NCBI GenBank assembly: GCA_010094045.1
Contig: ML986755.1
Span: 39,287-103,286, forward strand
DNA length: 64,000 bases
Source: Lojkania enalia
Taxonomy: Eukaryota; Ascomycota; Dothideomycetes; Pleosporales
Direction of reading: 5' to 3'
Position numbers and translations under genes: made by a program. The notes beneath the pieces are model-generated. The model saw nothing but the letters and a program-made list of their open reading frames with translations. It had not been told where the DNA came from and did no database searches. Shown here in pieces: positions 32,037-44,032 of the stretch. Every line of letters begins with the position of its first letter. Positions within the stretch are counted from its first letter, which is position 1.

Positions 32037-33074
32037 ACTATTGGTATGCAAGTCGAGTTTGGCGTTCGGGATGTGTGGGCTATTTCGATATGTCCCTCGC
32101 ATGGGAGGCGCACTGGTATGCATGGAGCAAATGGGAGACATGGTACTGGGATTGTGTTTCAAGGTGTCGACGAAGTATTCGTGGGCTCTGGGCGTCGATC
32201 CAATACATGGCGCACAAGCATTGTTTCAAGATAGGGGAGATCTGGGGGCTTTGCTGGAGGGAGAGGGGCGCCGGAAGGGATGTCGCCTGCACTCTGCGGC
32301 GAGCCCGATAGGCGGTGGTGGACGGGAGTTTTGTCTCGTCGCTGTCAAGGTCGAGCAGCCGAATTTAGAATCCCGAAGCACTGGTTCTCGGAGTCGTGCA
32401 TGCAGGGTTAGGCTAGATACACACCCATCAGCTATGTGCCGTATACAGCCGTGCAAAGATGCGTGGTGATTGGCGGCGGAGGCCTGCTCGGCGCAGCGGC
32501 AGCAGAGGTGGGTTGTCGGCTCCGCTTGCTGCGGCCGGGAAGCATTCTGGGCCCTGATTATCTTTTTTTTTTTTTTATTTCCGTTTCCAATTTTCTCGAA
32601 CACCTGGGTATCGATTTGATGGCGACGAGGTGACAAGACGCGGCTTTGCGCCATTTTCCTTGGTCACCACCTAACCTCTTCTGCCCCGCGAGGTCCCTCC
32701 CCTCTTCCCCCGATCCGAGCGAAGGTGCCCCACCAGCTCTGCCGACAACCTAGGCGCTCTCGGGCTAGGCTGCTGGGTAGGTCCTCGGCTACCAAGCAGA
32801 TCTGATGCTAAGACTCCAAACCACGCGACTCGACTATTCACTGCTGGTAACCCCCTCCTAGGATCGCGTGCCGCTGAAACAGCCCCGTCCACCGCCCAAT
32901 TGCTGCCCACCGGACCCTCCAATGTGCCACCGGTGAACGTGCTCCCACTACCCACGCTGTCTGCTTCGTCTGCGTGCTCCTGCGCCCCGCCGCGCCCGTT
33001 GTAGAACCATCGACCCTGCCTTCGTCCGAGTCAAGCACCCAGCGCTGCGTTCCGAGCGCCCTCCTCCACCTTTG
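32037..33074. other. Long 5' region of the AcuM-like regulator
   Basis: A 1.04 kb gap ahead of a transcription-factor gene. It contains a T14 run (32563-32576) and a GC-rich, CT-rich stretch (32650-33070). Open frames here run on both strands with no family resemblance and reflect base composition. A long leader with upstream regulatory content is likely. Confidence 0.45.
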
Positions 33075-35019
33075 ATGACGGAGGCTACACAAAGACCCAA
33101 TGCACCATCGCTGCATGGTATGACGGCATCCGCGTCCTCGGCGCAGGGCAACGATGCCGAAAAATCCAATCCGTCCAAGAGCAGCCCGCCCGTACACAGG
33201 GACGCAGCAGCGCCCGCGCCTGACCCCGAAGCCCCGACGAAAACGCCAAAGAAGCGCAAGAAGGTCAATCATGGTAAGGAGACACTGCTGTGCATCCTCA
33301 ATGGTGTCAATGGCTTGGCTAACCCCTGGCGCTGCTTCCAGCGTGCATCTACTGCAGACGTTCGGTGAGCCGCAGCTCTCCCCTCGACCTCCCATACCGT
33401 TACATCTTAAACATCACACTCTGCGTGCTAACATTCTTCCGATCAGCATATGACCTGCGACCTCGTAAGCTCCCCTGAGCCCTGAGAATCCTCATCGCTG
33501 CCGAGTGCTAACCTCTCCCCCTTGCTGCGCAGGAACGGCCGTGTACGCGTTGCATCAAGCGGAATATTGGGCACCTCTGCCATGACGAACCGCGCGAAAA
33601 CGTCAAGAAGTCCAAAACGGCCGATCCTGAGAAGGCCAATGGCGACCCCGACGCCCACACCCACGAGGCAACGCCCGCCGAATCCACCATGAGTTCTCTT
33701 GACCAGCGTGCTAGTGCTTCAGATGCAGGCCCCAACCTTGCGCCACCTCCATTGCCTCAGAATAGAGGTGCCAGCGCAGCGCCGATCGCCCAGCCCACGC
33801 CTGTATCCGCGCCACAGCTGCCGTCGTTGGCCTCCAGTAGTCAGTCTCGTAAGTTGCACATTGCATCGGCTCCGTCTCGTAAATGCTAAACCATCATGAG
33901 TCTTGAACTACAATGACTGGAATTCGTCTTCCCAAAATAATTTTCAGGACATGCACCACTTCCACCCTTCATATATGTTCAACACCTCCGAGGTGAGCAA
34001 TGAGTACAATCTACTCAACGACTTCCTCAGCAACAGCCTCATGGATGACGGTACCTTCTATCATGGTGGAGATTTTCACCAACTATTCTCTGATCCCTCT
34101 TTGACAAACCCTATGGGGTCCCTCACTAATCATTCTTTGTTTGATCCCAATGCGACGAGTAGCACCCAACTATTGCCGCCACCGGCCCAGGCCTCCGCCG
34201 CAGGAAACTCCATTCAGAGGCCATCCAGTGGCTTCCCAATGGACAAGGCACGGGAGAAATACTACCTGACCGCCGCAGACCCAGCAGGCACAGACAGCCC
34301 AGAGGAGCGAATGAACAAGCTGCTCAAAGCCAAAATGGACGCAGGGCTCTTGAAGCCGTTCAACTACGTTAAGGGCTATGCGCGCCTGAACCAATACATG
34401 GAACTAAACTTACATCCGGCTTCGCGCAATCGGATTCTGCGTCAGCTTGACAGTTTCAGACCTAAGTTTCGAGAACGGATGCAGTCATTGACCGACATGG
34501 AGCTCGTTCGTGTGGAGATGTGGTTTGACAGACACTTGATGGAATATGACCGCGTCTTTGCCAGTATGGCCATCCCGGCTTGTTGCTGGCGAAGAACGGG
34601 TGAGATATATAGAGGTAACAAGGAGATGGCTGAATTAATCCACGTTCCTATGTCTAAGCTACGAGATGTATGCTCTTTCGACCTATGTTACCGTCCCACT
34701 TGTTGACATTCCAAATAGGGGAATATTGCACTCCACGAAATCATTGCCCAACCATCGCTAGTCTCCTACTGGGAGAAATTCGGGGCCATTGCATTTGATC
34801 ATACCCAGAAAGCGATACTGACCAGCTGCGCCCTAAAGAACCCTGACCCGAACTCGAAAGACCCTGAAATTAGATGCTGCTTCTCCTTCACGATCAAACG
34901 CGATATGTATAACATGTAAGCCGACTATTCTACGTCTGCCGAATAATATGCGCTTACTCATATGCAGCCCTGCACTGATCGTTGGAAATTTCCTGCCTAT
35001 CATAGATCCGGCGACTTGA
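33075..35019 (+). CDS. acuM: Zn2Cys6 regulator of gluconeogenesis, AcuM/Rds2-like
   Basis: Seven exons, 33075-33273, 33342-33364, 33447-33464, 33533-33848, 33901-34667, 34719-34915 and 34968-35019, add up to 523 residues. The binuclear zinc cluster (CIYCRRS, HMTCDL, ERPCTRCIKRNIGHLCHDE) is divided over four exons; one of them is only 18 bases and encodes HMTCDL. The six cysteines are all present. The C-terminal half carries the PAS-like domain typical of the AcuK/AcuM pair (DRVFASMAIPACCWRRTGEI and YRGNKEMAELIHVPMSKLRD), ending FSFTIKRDMYNIP and NFLPIIDPAT. In Aspergillus, AcuM and AcuK act together on genes for growth on gluconeogenic carbon sources and also affect iron uptake. The choice of AcuM over AcuK rests on the zinc-cluster wording (YCRRSHMTCDLERPC), which I recall for the Rds2 branch. 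The middle region is Pro/Ser/Asn-rich. Confidence 0.88.
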
Positions 35020-35571
35020 TAGCGTCCTAGCATCTACATTTCAAGCATTCACTTGCCTGCATATAGGTGGAATATTTGTTTTGACATAGCGAGACCATGA
35101 TGCAATAACTTGATGCCGGGCTAATGTGTATATGGTAATTTCGGGATCATGGTCAACTGATACGTGGGACTCAAACAATATTATCAGCTCCTAACTCGCG
35201 ATGTACTTGCATCGGGGCCGAGACTTAACTGAGGTAAAGGGCATCAATGAACACAGCTAAATGGGTGGGGCGTATGTACTATTTGCATCCTTGCATGGGC
35301 AGGTTGGTCAAAAGTTCTCCAATTCTTCTTGAATCTCTAAATCGTATCTTCGACTCGTAGATAGCTCTTGATTCGTACGATATATCAATACCCCAATCAA
35401 TCCTTATCTTTCCTCATTCGTCTTACGTGGTCGTTAATCTGCTCCGGCCAACGGCTTATTGAACGAACAAGGTAGGCACGATGTTATGCTTTCCTCACCT
35501 GACCACTCCTCACGACTCCTCTCACTTCACCGAACCTTGGAGCTATCCCATGCCTCACTGCAATTGGAATT
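35020..35571. other. Intergenic region
   Basis: Between the AcuM-like gene and the Zip4-like gene. No gene supported; AT-rich stretch near 35340-35400. Confidence 0.45.
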
Positions 35572-38500
35572 ATGGCGCCAGCACATAGCGCAGCCAGGAC
35601 AGAACGGGAGAAGAAGCTCAGGGCATTGCTATGTAAGTAGCCATCCGGTGACGGCCATTTTTGTTACTGGCTCACATCCTAGAGCCTTCGCAACTAGTCT
35701 CACCGATCGCTTCAACTCTTCTACTCGCGATACCGCACTTGTAGAGGACCTACAGGTTCATATTCGCGGTCTCCCCTTTCCATCTTCATCTGCAATTTCC
35801 GCGAAGCAGGATGAGCTGGACAGGATCGGTACAGAGCTTTGGAACCTCTCGACTCGCCTGCGACGAGACGACACGGAACCAAATAGCAAGAACAAAGATG
35901 CGACGAAAAGGATGAATACAATGCTCTGTCTTCTTCGTGTGTTTGCTTTCATGCTCTTAGACATGGCAGACAGTCAAGCCAACAAGGGTCGGGAACGCAA
36001 GACTTGTGTCAGGCTCATGCGAGTTGCGCTCAAAGCTGCGCGAGTGTGTGTTGAGAATAACGAGCTGAGCAATGCGACCAAGGTGCTCGAGAGAGCAGCA
36101 GGATACGAAGATGCATTGAGCAAGGGAAAGGAACCAATTGGAGAGAAGAACGAAGAAGCAAATATTGAACAGCGTCTGCGGGTAGAATACTTCGCTGTGC
36201 GCACAGCCTTGGTAGGATTACTCCTGAGATCTTCACACTCATGTCATGCACGAAATAGCTACAATACTCTAAAAGGATACTACTAACAGTTGGAGTTGTA
36301 TAGGCCTGGCGACAGGACCGAATGGACATGGCAGAGCATATGTTCTCCAAGAGTAGGCAACTCAATTGCCGTCTGTTTCCCTCCACCGCTGAAACCCTCG
36401 CCGATTTATTTTACGAGATGGGTGAGGGACTGCTTAGGAAACAGAGCTACGAACTGGCAGTGAGATGGTTACAGCGTGCATATGATGTATTAGGAGAGCA
36501 AGAGCTTGAGTTGCTTAGTTCCGAGGCCAGCGAACTTAGGCAGAGTACCATGCAGAGCTTAAGTTGGATGACACTCCTTGTCAGCAATAAACTATACTGA
36601 CCCGAAATCAGTTTCAGCATATATGAAGCTCAAAACTGAGGAATCGCAGAGGAAAGCTTGGGCTATGATGAGTATTCTAGATATTGTGAGAGTGAAATTA
36701 TTTCAATATTCCGTCAGATATGTCCTAACCCAAGAAGGACTATTCGGAGAAGATGTCCGTATCCCTTCTAAAACTCGAACTCCTTTCCTCAGCAACACAT
36801 TTTGACGCCGGTAAATACTGCACAAGTGAGCCATAATGCATTTTAGAGAGACACTACTGACTATTGCCAGTTCTGTTGCGGATGATCCATTCCGTAGTCA
36901 TGAACGAGACAATCTTCAAGACGTCAGTAGCTGCCAGTCCGGATTTGATCAAAGCATTAATACGTTGACAGAATCATGCATCATATCCACAAACTAAATG
37001 CACACAGGTATTAAACATTAATCTCTCATCTAACCCCAATTAATAAGTAATGTAGCAAGGTGTCTGCCTGCAAGATCCTCGATGATCTAATCAGGCTTCG
37101 ACTCTTCAGAGAAGAGAATCAAAGCTGGATTGAGAAAGCATTAACAACCCGCTTATGGGTGGAGACGACAAGCCAATACCCGGGAAATGGCCCTGAGTCT
37201 CTCCAGGAGCTCTTCGATTCCATTGTGATGAAAACTAAAAACACACTATCTCCTCCAGCCACTCATGCTGCACAAACTGTAAGTATGTCGTAGGATGATT
37301 TAATCTATCTAACGCCAATATGCAGCTGCTATGGAAGCGGGTTGAGGTGGCTTTCGGGCAAGAACAGTATGCTGTTGCGGAAGCTTGGTGTAATATCTGC
37401 CTTCATCAACTATTTGAAAAAGCCGGTGAACTGAACAAAGCTAAGATTGCAAGGCGTGTAGACGATCGACCCGGCAGGGTGGTTCAATGACTGACACACT
37501 CCAGAAAGGTAATACTGTGCGCCCTATCACGTCAAGACTATGCAGCCGCTCGAGGAGTGTTCTCCAAGATGTCCGATGTCGGGAGAAACGAGCCAATAAC
37601 TCGGTATCTTATGTACAAGGCGGCCTTACATGATGGTGATGCCGAATTTTGTAAGACGCCCCTGCATTTGCTGTCTCTCATGAGCTTACCCTTCAAGCCA
37701 CGCAATGCCTTGAAGTGGTGTCGAAGCAATCATCGAATGATGCCACCCTGCTCTATGCCTGTGTTCTTGAGGCCCAAAGTGCTGGTGAAAAACGGCAGGC
37801 CATCTTTGCTCTTGAGAAAGTGCTTGAAAAATATGAATACAGCGCACCTGCAGGAATCCACCTTCCAGCTCTATTACGGTAAAGTTATCCAATATCGTCA
37901 ATAGAGCATTACTAACAGTCTCTAGTTGCACTGCACGATTATTGAGCTCGGAAATTGTTCGAGAAGGAAGTGTAAGAAGAAGTGATGTTATAGAGGAGAT
38001 TTGCAAAGTATACGGCGGAGGCGAGTTTAGAACGTATGATTGGATAAGAAAGTTATCTAACAGGAACAAGCATGCGCACAAGCAAAAGCGATTCGGCGTC
38101 GGCCAGCCATTGCTTCTCAGCAGCTGTTCACCCCTTCGGAGTTCGAATGGTTCTCCAAAAATTCATACAACCTATGCTTAAAATACTGCACGGAGATGCA
38201 GCCGAGCCACCTTGTGAGGCTACTTACTATCTGCATTGAGGTATTCCGTTCCTTCTCAATATTAGATTCATAGTGACTGACCCCCATTTCAGTTTATCAC
38301 GCTTCTGAAAGAGCAAAATGGTTACGATGGGAAAGCCAGTCTTCCTCTTAGGGAGGTATTTTGTCATTTTCTCGCGGCTTGTGCCTTGACGACGTTGGCA
38401 CGTGCAGAAGATAACATACAGAAATTTGTAAGAGTCGATCATAATGAGGTAAATGACCCTTTCTAACTAGTATTTTCAGCTCCAACATTACCTCAATGCC

Positions 38501-39300
38501 CGCAAGCACTGCCAAGATTTCAGACGCCTCACAGCCGAGGACATCAAATTAGACAACTTTGGAGACTCAGCGCGAGCTGATCTCATTGCCAAGCATTTTC
38601 AGATAGTAAAGCTCGAGCTGGAGGCCTTGTTGAAACTAGAGAATTGGGAGGCTCTCGATGAGCTTTTTGAAGAGTGCTGGAGGTACAAGAATCCTGCCCA
38701 CTATGAAACGCTAGCAGATCTCGTCCTAGTCATTCACTCAAGTGTCGTCAAAGCGAATGCGGATGTGAAATACCAAGCAAGTGGGTGAGCGTATTACAAG
38801 AGTTGTGGTCACTTCTAACCTGTCTCGCAGAACTCCTATCTGTCATCCAAAAGATCATCAACCTCACCTGGCATCAAAGCAATAATGATATTTCAAAATT
38901 ATCTCGCTGGGTTAGATGCCTATTCCGGCTTGCACTTGGCTTTGATGAAACCATAAGTCTGCGGTGTCTAGACCAAGCTTCGCAAGTTGCTGCCGCAAGG
39001 CAAGGGGTAAGCCTAGCGGACGTCCTAGCATCGATCCCGAGCACACTTCCGCCATCCTCATCTCCGTCCAAATCGGCTGACTTTGGGGTAAAGGGATCCG
39101 ACCCTTACCCAGCATTTGAGCTGGAGTATCTCGCCACGACGAGCTTCAATCATGCGGTCGACTATTACTTGGCTAATGATGTTGCGAGATGTAAGGCTTG
39201 GGCGGAGAAGGCGTTTGCCGTAGCGCAGTGGGCGGATGATAGAGGGCAGCTAAGGGGTCTTTTGATGAAGAAGTATTCAGATCTGTCGTGGGATGCGTAA
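35572..39300 (+). CDS. ZIP4: Meiotic protein Spo22/Zip4 homologue
   Basis: A TPR-like repeat protein that promotes crossovers during synapsis. Sixteen exons join into one 980-residue frame: 35572-35632, 35685-36211, 36304-36562, 36612-36685, 36735-36825, 36871-36922, 36972-37007, 37056-37278, 37326-37453, 37505-37650, 37698-37878, 37926-38007, 38064-38240, 38293-38427, 38480-38780, 38831-39300. The start MAPAHSAARTEREKKLRALL fits the phase of exon 2. Helical-repeat motifs include YELAVRWLQRAYDVLGEQEL, TIMHHIHKLN, CKILDDLIRLRLFREENQSW, AKIARKVILCALSRQDYAAA and FEWFSKNSYNL, in family order. The intron after exon 9 (37454-37504) begins with GC rather than GT; it is the only non-GT donor in the window's gene models. 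Fifteen introns in one gene is unusually many here, but homologues are also intron-rich. Expression is probably meiosis-specific, so transcript evidence may be scarce. Confidence 0.87.
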
Positions 39301-39741
39301 AGACTATAGCATTGCGCTCCATGGTTATATCGTCCGGTAAATGGAGAATGCGGTCTAAGGTGAAAGGTGAGGGGCGCGATTAGTATTGTGCGGCGGATGA
39401 CCAGCGTGTTTTATTAGAGTTCCTCATGTGGAGCAATAGTTGGACGCGCTTGTGAATGCTACATATTGCGGATAATGGTGGAATGGGTAGAGTGCCTATA
39501 TATGGCCAACAGTTATATAAACAGGTCAATCTAGCTTGCGAAGACGACATAGCACACATGCCGGACTTAGCAATACCTTGATGGGGCAAGGAGACAAAAT
39601 TCTACGTATATTTCAATGCAAACTCTAGCTTTGAGCTTAGAGTCATCTAAAAAAAAGGACCTAGCTAATCCAATCTCTACAATTCTATTTTACCTATTTC
39701 AAATGGTATCATATCTACCCATCCATCAATCATCTCCCCGT
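39301..39741. other. Convergent intergenic region
   Basis: Between the 3' ends of the Zip4-like gene (+) and xanthine dehydrogenase (-). No gene supported. Confidence 0.5.
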
Positions 39742-42700
39742 CTAAATACTAACAAAGAAACTCTTCTCGCCCTCTCGCGGTTCGACTAATGCCCGCTTGA
39801 GAATCGGATCCGCACAAGAAATCCTTATACGCTCAGGGGTGGCAGGGCTCTGCAATCTAAGCACTTCATTTTCGCCAAATTGTTTGCGCGCGGCTTTGAG
39901 CGCATCGCGGATAGCGAAGAAGACGGAGCTGCCCATGAAGAGCGGGGGTTCTCCTGCACAATAATCAGCCAGCAAATTCACGAAATAGAGAGAAGAGAGA
40001 GTGAAGGGGGAACGGGAATAAGGAGAAAGTCTACATACCAACCCCCCTACTCCTCTGAATCGTCCTCAAATTCTCCCACTCCACATCCTTCAGCAAACTA
40101 ACATTGAAAACCTGTGGAATATCTCTAAAGCCTGGGATCTTATAAGCACCCGGGCCCTTTGTGAAGATCTGACCTGAGGCGCGGTGCCAGAGCGATTCCT
40201 CGGTGGTGAAGAGGCCCTGCCCCTGCACGAAGGCGCCCTCGATTTGCCCGTAGTCGATGGCCGGGTTGATGGAGCGGCCGACATCCATTTTGAGGTCCGC
40301 GCGCCGGCACGTCCAATCGCCGGTGAGCGTGTCAATTTCGACCTCGGCGGCGGCCACGCCCTGCGTGAAGTAGAAGAACATCTGGCCTTTATTCTCCCCC
40401 CAGATGTAGCCGATGTCCGGGGTCTTGTAGAAGCCTTGAGCGGAAAGGTTGACGCGGTCGAAGTACGCCGCGTGCGCGATTTGCTTCATGGTGGCGTCAG
40501 GCCCAAGCTTCTGGCGGTAGGGCTCCAGGCGCTCGTTGAGTTGTTTACAAGCATTCCAGATGGCGTACCCGTTGAGGTCGGACGAAGCTGACGCTGCAGT
40601 GGAGGAGGAATTGGCTACAGTGTTCGTAGCCGTCTCGGAGATGAAGACATTATCTTGCGGCACTTTGAGAGCTTCCGCGGCGATCATGGTCATCTTAGTA
40701 TGAAGACCTTGACCCATTTCTGTCCCACCGTGGGCGACGAGGATAGAGCCGTCGTGGTAGATGTGTACGAGGGCACCGGCCTGGTTGAGGAAGAGCGCGG
40801 TGAAGGAGATGCCAAATTTTGTAGGAATAAGGGCGAGACCACGCTTGTTCCACTGGTGCGTCTTATTGAATTCCTCAATCTCTTCTCGGCGGCGAGCGTA
40901 ATCGGTTTCCTCTTGGACTTGGCGGTACATGAGCGGCACGTACCAGTCCTTGATCTCCTGATTGAAATGTGTAACCATACCGTGCTCCGGTCCATACATG
41001 TTGATCTCCCTAAGCTTCTCACTGGGAATCCCAAGATGATCCGCAACCTCACACATGTATGTCTCTGAGATAAACATGCCTTGCGGTCCACCAAAACCAC
41101 GGAAAGCAGTGTTAGAAACTGTGTTCGTCTTCGCAACGCGTCCACGAACATTTACGTTCGGAATCGAGTACACTCCATCAATATGCGAGAGGGAGCGCTC
41201 AACGACAGCGCCGCTAAGATCCTGACTCCAGCCACCGTTGCAGAAGACGTCTGCGTCAAGGGCTTGGAGCTTTCCGTCCTTGTTGACAGCGACCTTCCAT
41301 TTGGCTAGGAAAGGATGGCGTTGCCCAGATGTGATGATATCCTCATCTCGATTAAGCATACAGCGAACTGGTCGACGAACCTTGTTTGCCGCGCAAGCTA
41401 CGATACCTGCAAGTTGAATTGACCGTGTCTCCTTGCCTCCGAAGCCACCACCCATACGCTTCACGCGAGTGACAATCTTATTGGCAGCGACACCAACAAC
41501 TTTGGAGATATAAGCTTGGGTTTCGGCAGGATTCTGGGTGCTGCTAAAAATCTCCATCTCGCCATCCTCTGGCTTGGGAACAGCCAAGCATGCTTGTGTC
41601 TCGAGGTAAAAGTGCTCTTGGCCGCCCATGCGAGCAATACCTTCGAAGACGTAATCAGCTTCGGCGAAGGCTTTCTCGGTGTTGCCATTCTTAATGTAAC
41701 GGAAATGATTGAAGTAGCTCTCCTTCTCGATAGCTTCCTCGATCGTGAATATAGCCGGGAGTTCTTCGTACTCGACCTTAACAGACCGAGCAGCTTGTTC
41801 AGCACATTTCGCGGTATCGGCCAAGATCATGCCGATGGGTTGACCAGCTGTGAAGACTTCATCGACGGCGAAGAAAAGCTCATCGCAGGAAGGCGCCCCC
41901 CACCAGTTGGCTTCAGGAGATGCCAGGTCCTTATGGTTAACCCACGCAACAACCCCAGGAAGATCCAGAGCGGGTTCCGCATCGACGTCCACGAGCCTCG
42001 CATGCGCCTTAGTAGACAAGACGAGACAGCCGTAAAGCTCGTTCTTTTGAAGCGGGATATCATCCGTGTACTGTGCTTCACCAGTACATTGCTTCATAGC
42101 CGCTACATGCGGACGTTCGGAGCCTAGAATCTTCTGGGTGTACGCTTCTGTAGCCCTGTGGTCCTTCTCTCCTCTCGAAATGTCGCGCTCTATTTCCCCG
42201 ATAGCTTGGGCGTCCACCTTGACGTCTTCAGCGTGAAGCTCGGCTAACACTTCATGGTAGAACTTGTAGAAGAAGCTTAGTGCAAGAGACTTTCGGTAGG
42301 TAGCCATCCCACCAGGGACGCTAAAGCCCAAGTCGAAGTCTTCTCCCAAAGCCCCCATGACGCCTTCGAGGCTCTCCAGCTCTGTGAACTTCCTGCCTTG
42401 AATGTACGCCATGGCCTTCTTCGCCGGAATTGTGATGGGAGCCATGCCACCGTATACGAAATCAGCGCTCTGCACAAGATAGTCATCGCCCAACATCACT
42501 CGCATACATGCATTGACAATAGCAATATCATCATCCTTCCTCTTCGACTGCTTGTAGGCTCTAATGTATTCACCCTTTTCTTTCGCAACCGGAATGCGTA
42601 TGCTCGCAATGATGGCATCTGGCGGTAAAGAAGTGGCGCGATAGCCCTTAAAGAATGTCGACATAGGTATCTCTGTAGTCTTCTCGAGCGATTTTGCAAC

Positions 42701-44032
42701 CAGTGTAGAGTTCGTCGCCACGAACACGGGGTTCAGATCCGAGATTGGTGACGCCGTAGCAAGGTTGCCTGCCGGCGTTCCAACATTCCGAATCTGTCGT
42801 CCAGCAAAATACCTAATCTGCTTAAGAATCGTAGCGAATGGCTGTCCCTTAACTTCTCCGTAATGCTCGACAGCCTCTTTACAGATGCTTTCAAGATCAG
42901 TCAGGACGACATTGCCGCCTATTTCTAGGTGGTCATCGTTGAAGAAGTACTGCCGAAGCTCTGGTATATCGCCAACAAAGACTGAGGCGCTATACTTCAT
43001 AGCCTTGAACTTGACCTCAATCTGCGTCTCGGTGCTACCACCAATAATCTTCGCGGAGGGGTATGCACTCTTGATCTCTAAAAGTTGCTGTAGCGTGACT
43101 GGCCTATACCACCTCTTCCTCTTGTTTCCAAAAGCGAGCGGCTTGAAATCATATTTCCGTAGCGCGGGCGGGAAGATGAGTTCCGTATCCGGCTTGTACT
43201 CGATGAAGCCTGGAGGTGTGAAGCGCTTGATCGGTTCAGCCTCTCCATCGACGCCATCGACACCGTCCTTGCAGCATCCGCCACCGTTTCCCTTCTCCAT
43301 ACAGCATCCACTCCCACCATTCGCCTTAGCGTTGCTACACCCCTTCGCGCTGAAGCTCTGGGCTGCGTCCAGAATAGGACGATATCCCGTACATCGGCAG
43401 AGGTTTCCATCAAATGCCTCCTCGACATCGTGTTCGGAAGGATTAGAGTCGTTTCGAAGGAGGGCATAGAGGCTCTATCAAGCAATCCAACGTCAGCCAC
43501 GACAACTGACCGAATAGAGAAGACAAACCATGACTATGCCTGGTGTACAGAAACCACATTGACTCCCGTTCCCCTTTGCAATCCTCTCCTGCGCCGGATG
43601 CGGCCTCTTCACGCTTCCGATTCCCTCGACTGTGATTACATGTTTACCGTCGACGCTGACCAGCGGTGCAAGACACGCATTGACGGAGGCATGGTATATC
43701 TGCTTTGTCGTCGGGTTATATTGCGATACGACCTATATGAAAGTCAGCTAACGTGCCTCCCCTTATTTGCTTGCTTCTTGAAAGGAAGTATACGGCAGTG
43801 GCGAACATACGACAGTGCAGGCCCCGCACCCTCCCTCGGCGCACCCCAACTTCGTCCCCGTAAGCCCAATGCCCCTCAAATACTCCAGCAGCGTAACTTC
43901 TGGATCGGCATCGTCTAGGACCACCTTCGTGCCATTCAGGTAGAACCTCAGTGTGTCGCCGTAAGCTCCAGTAACGCTTCCTAACGAATTTGTCTCTTGG
44001 GGCACGATTGGCTCAACGAGACCAGGTGCCAT
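39742..44032 (-). CDS. hxA: Xanthine dehydrogenase (purine hydroxylase I)
   Basis: Oxidises hypoxanthine and xanthine to urate in purine catabolism; a soluble molybdenum/iron-sulfur/FAD enzyme. Four exons, 43811-44032, 43529-43732, 40039-43474 and 39742-39953, give 1357 residues, the normal length. Domains in order: 2Fe-2S ferredoxin ([12 protein letters not shown]), second 2Fe-2S ([13 protein letters not shown] and [14 protein letters not shown]), a Gly/Cys-rich linker, FAD domain ([17 protein letters not shown] and [20 protein letters not shown]), then molybdopterin domains ([42 protein letters not shown]). The catalytic Glu is in GEPPLF, whose glycine codon is split by the last intron, so correct splicing of that intron is needed for activity. 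The linker (residues about 190-225) contains paired cysteines ([14 protein letters not shown]) of no known role. Three GATA-type sites lie upstream. The symbol follows Aspergillus nidulans. Confidence 0.95.

Noticed and set aside
32037..33500. Several long open frames on both strands ahead of and across the AcuM-like gene.
   Set aside because: The region is GC-rich, which creates long chance frames; none shows family resemblance.
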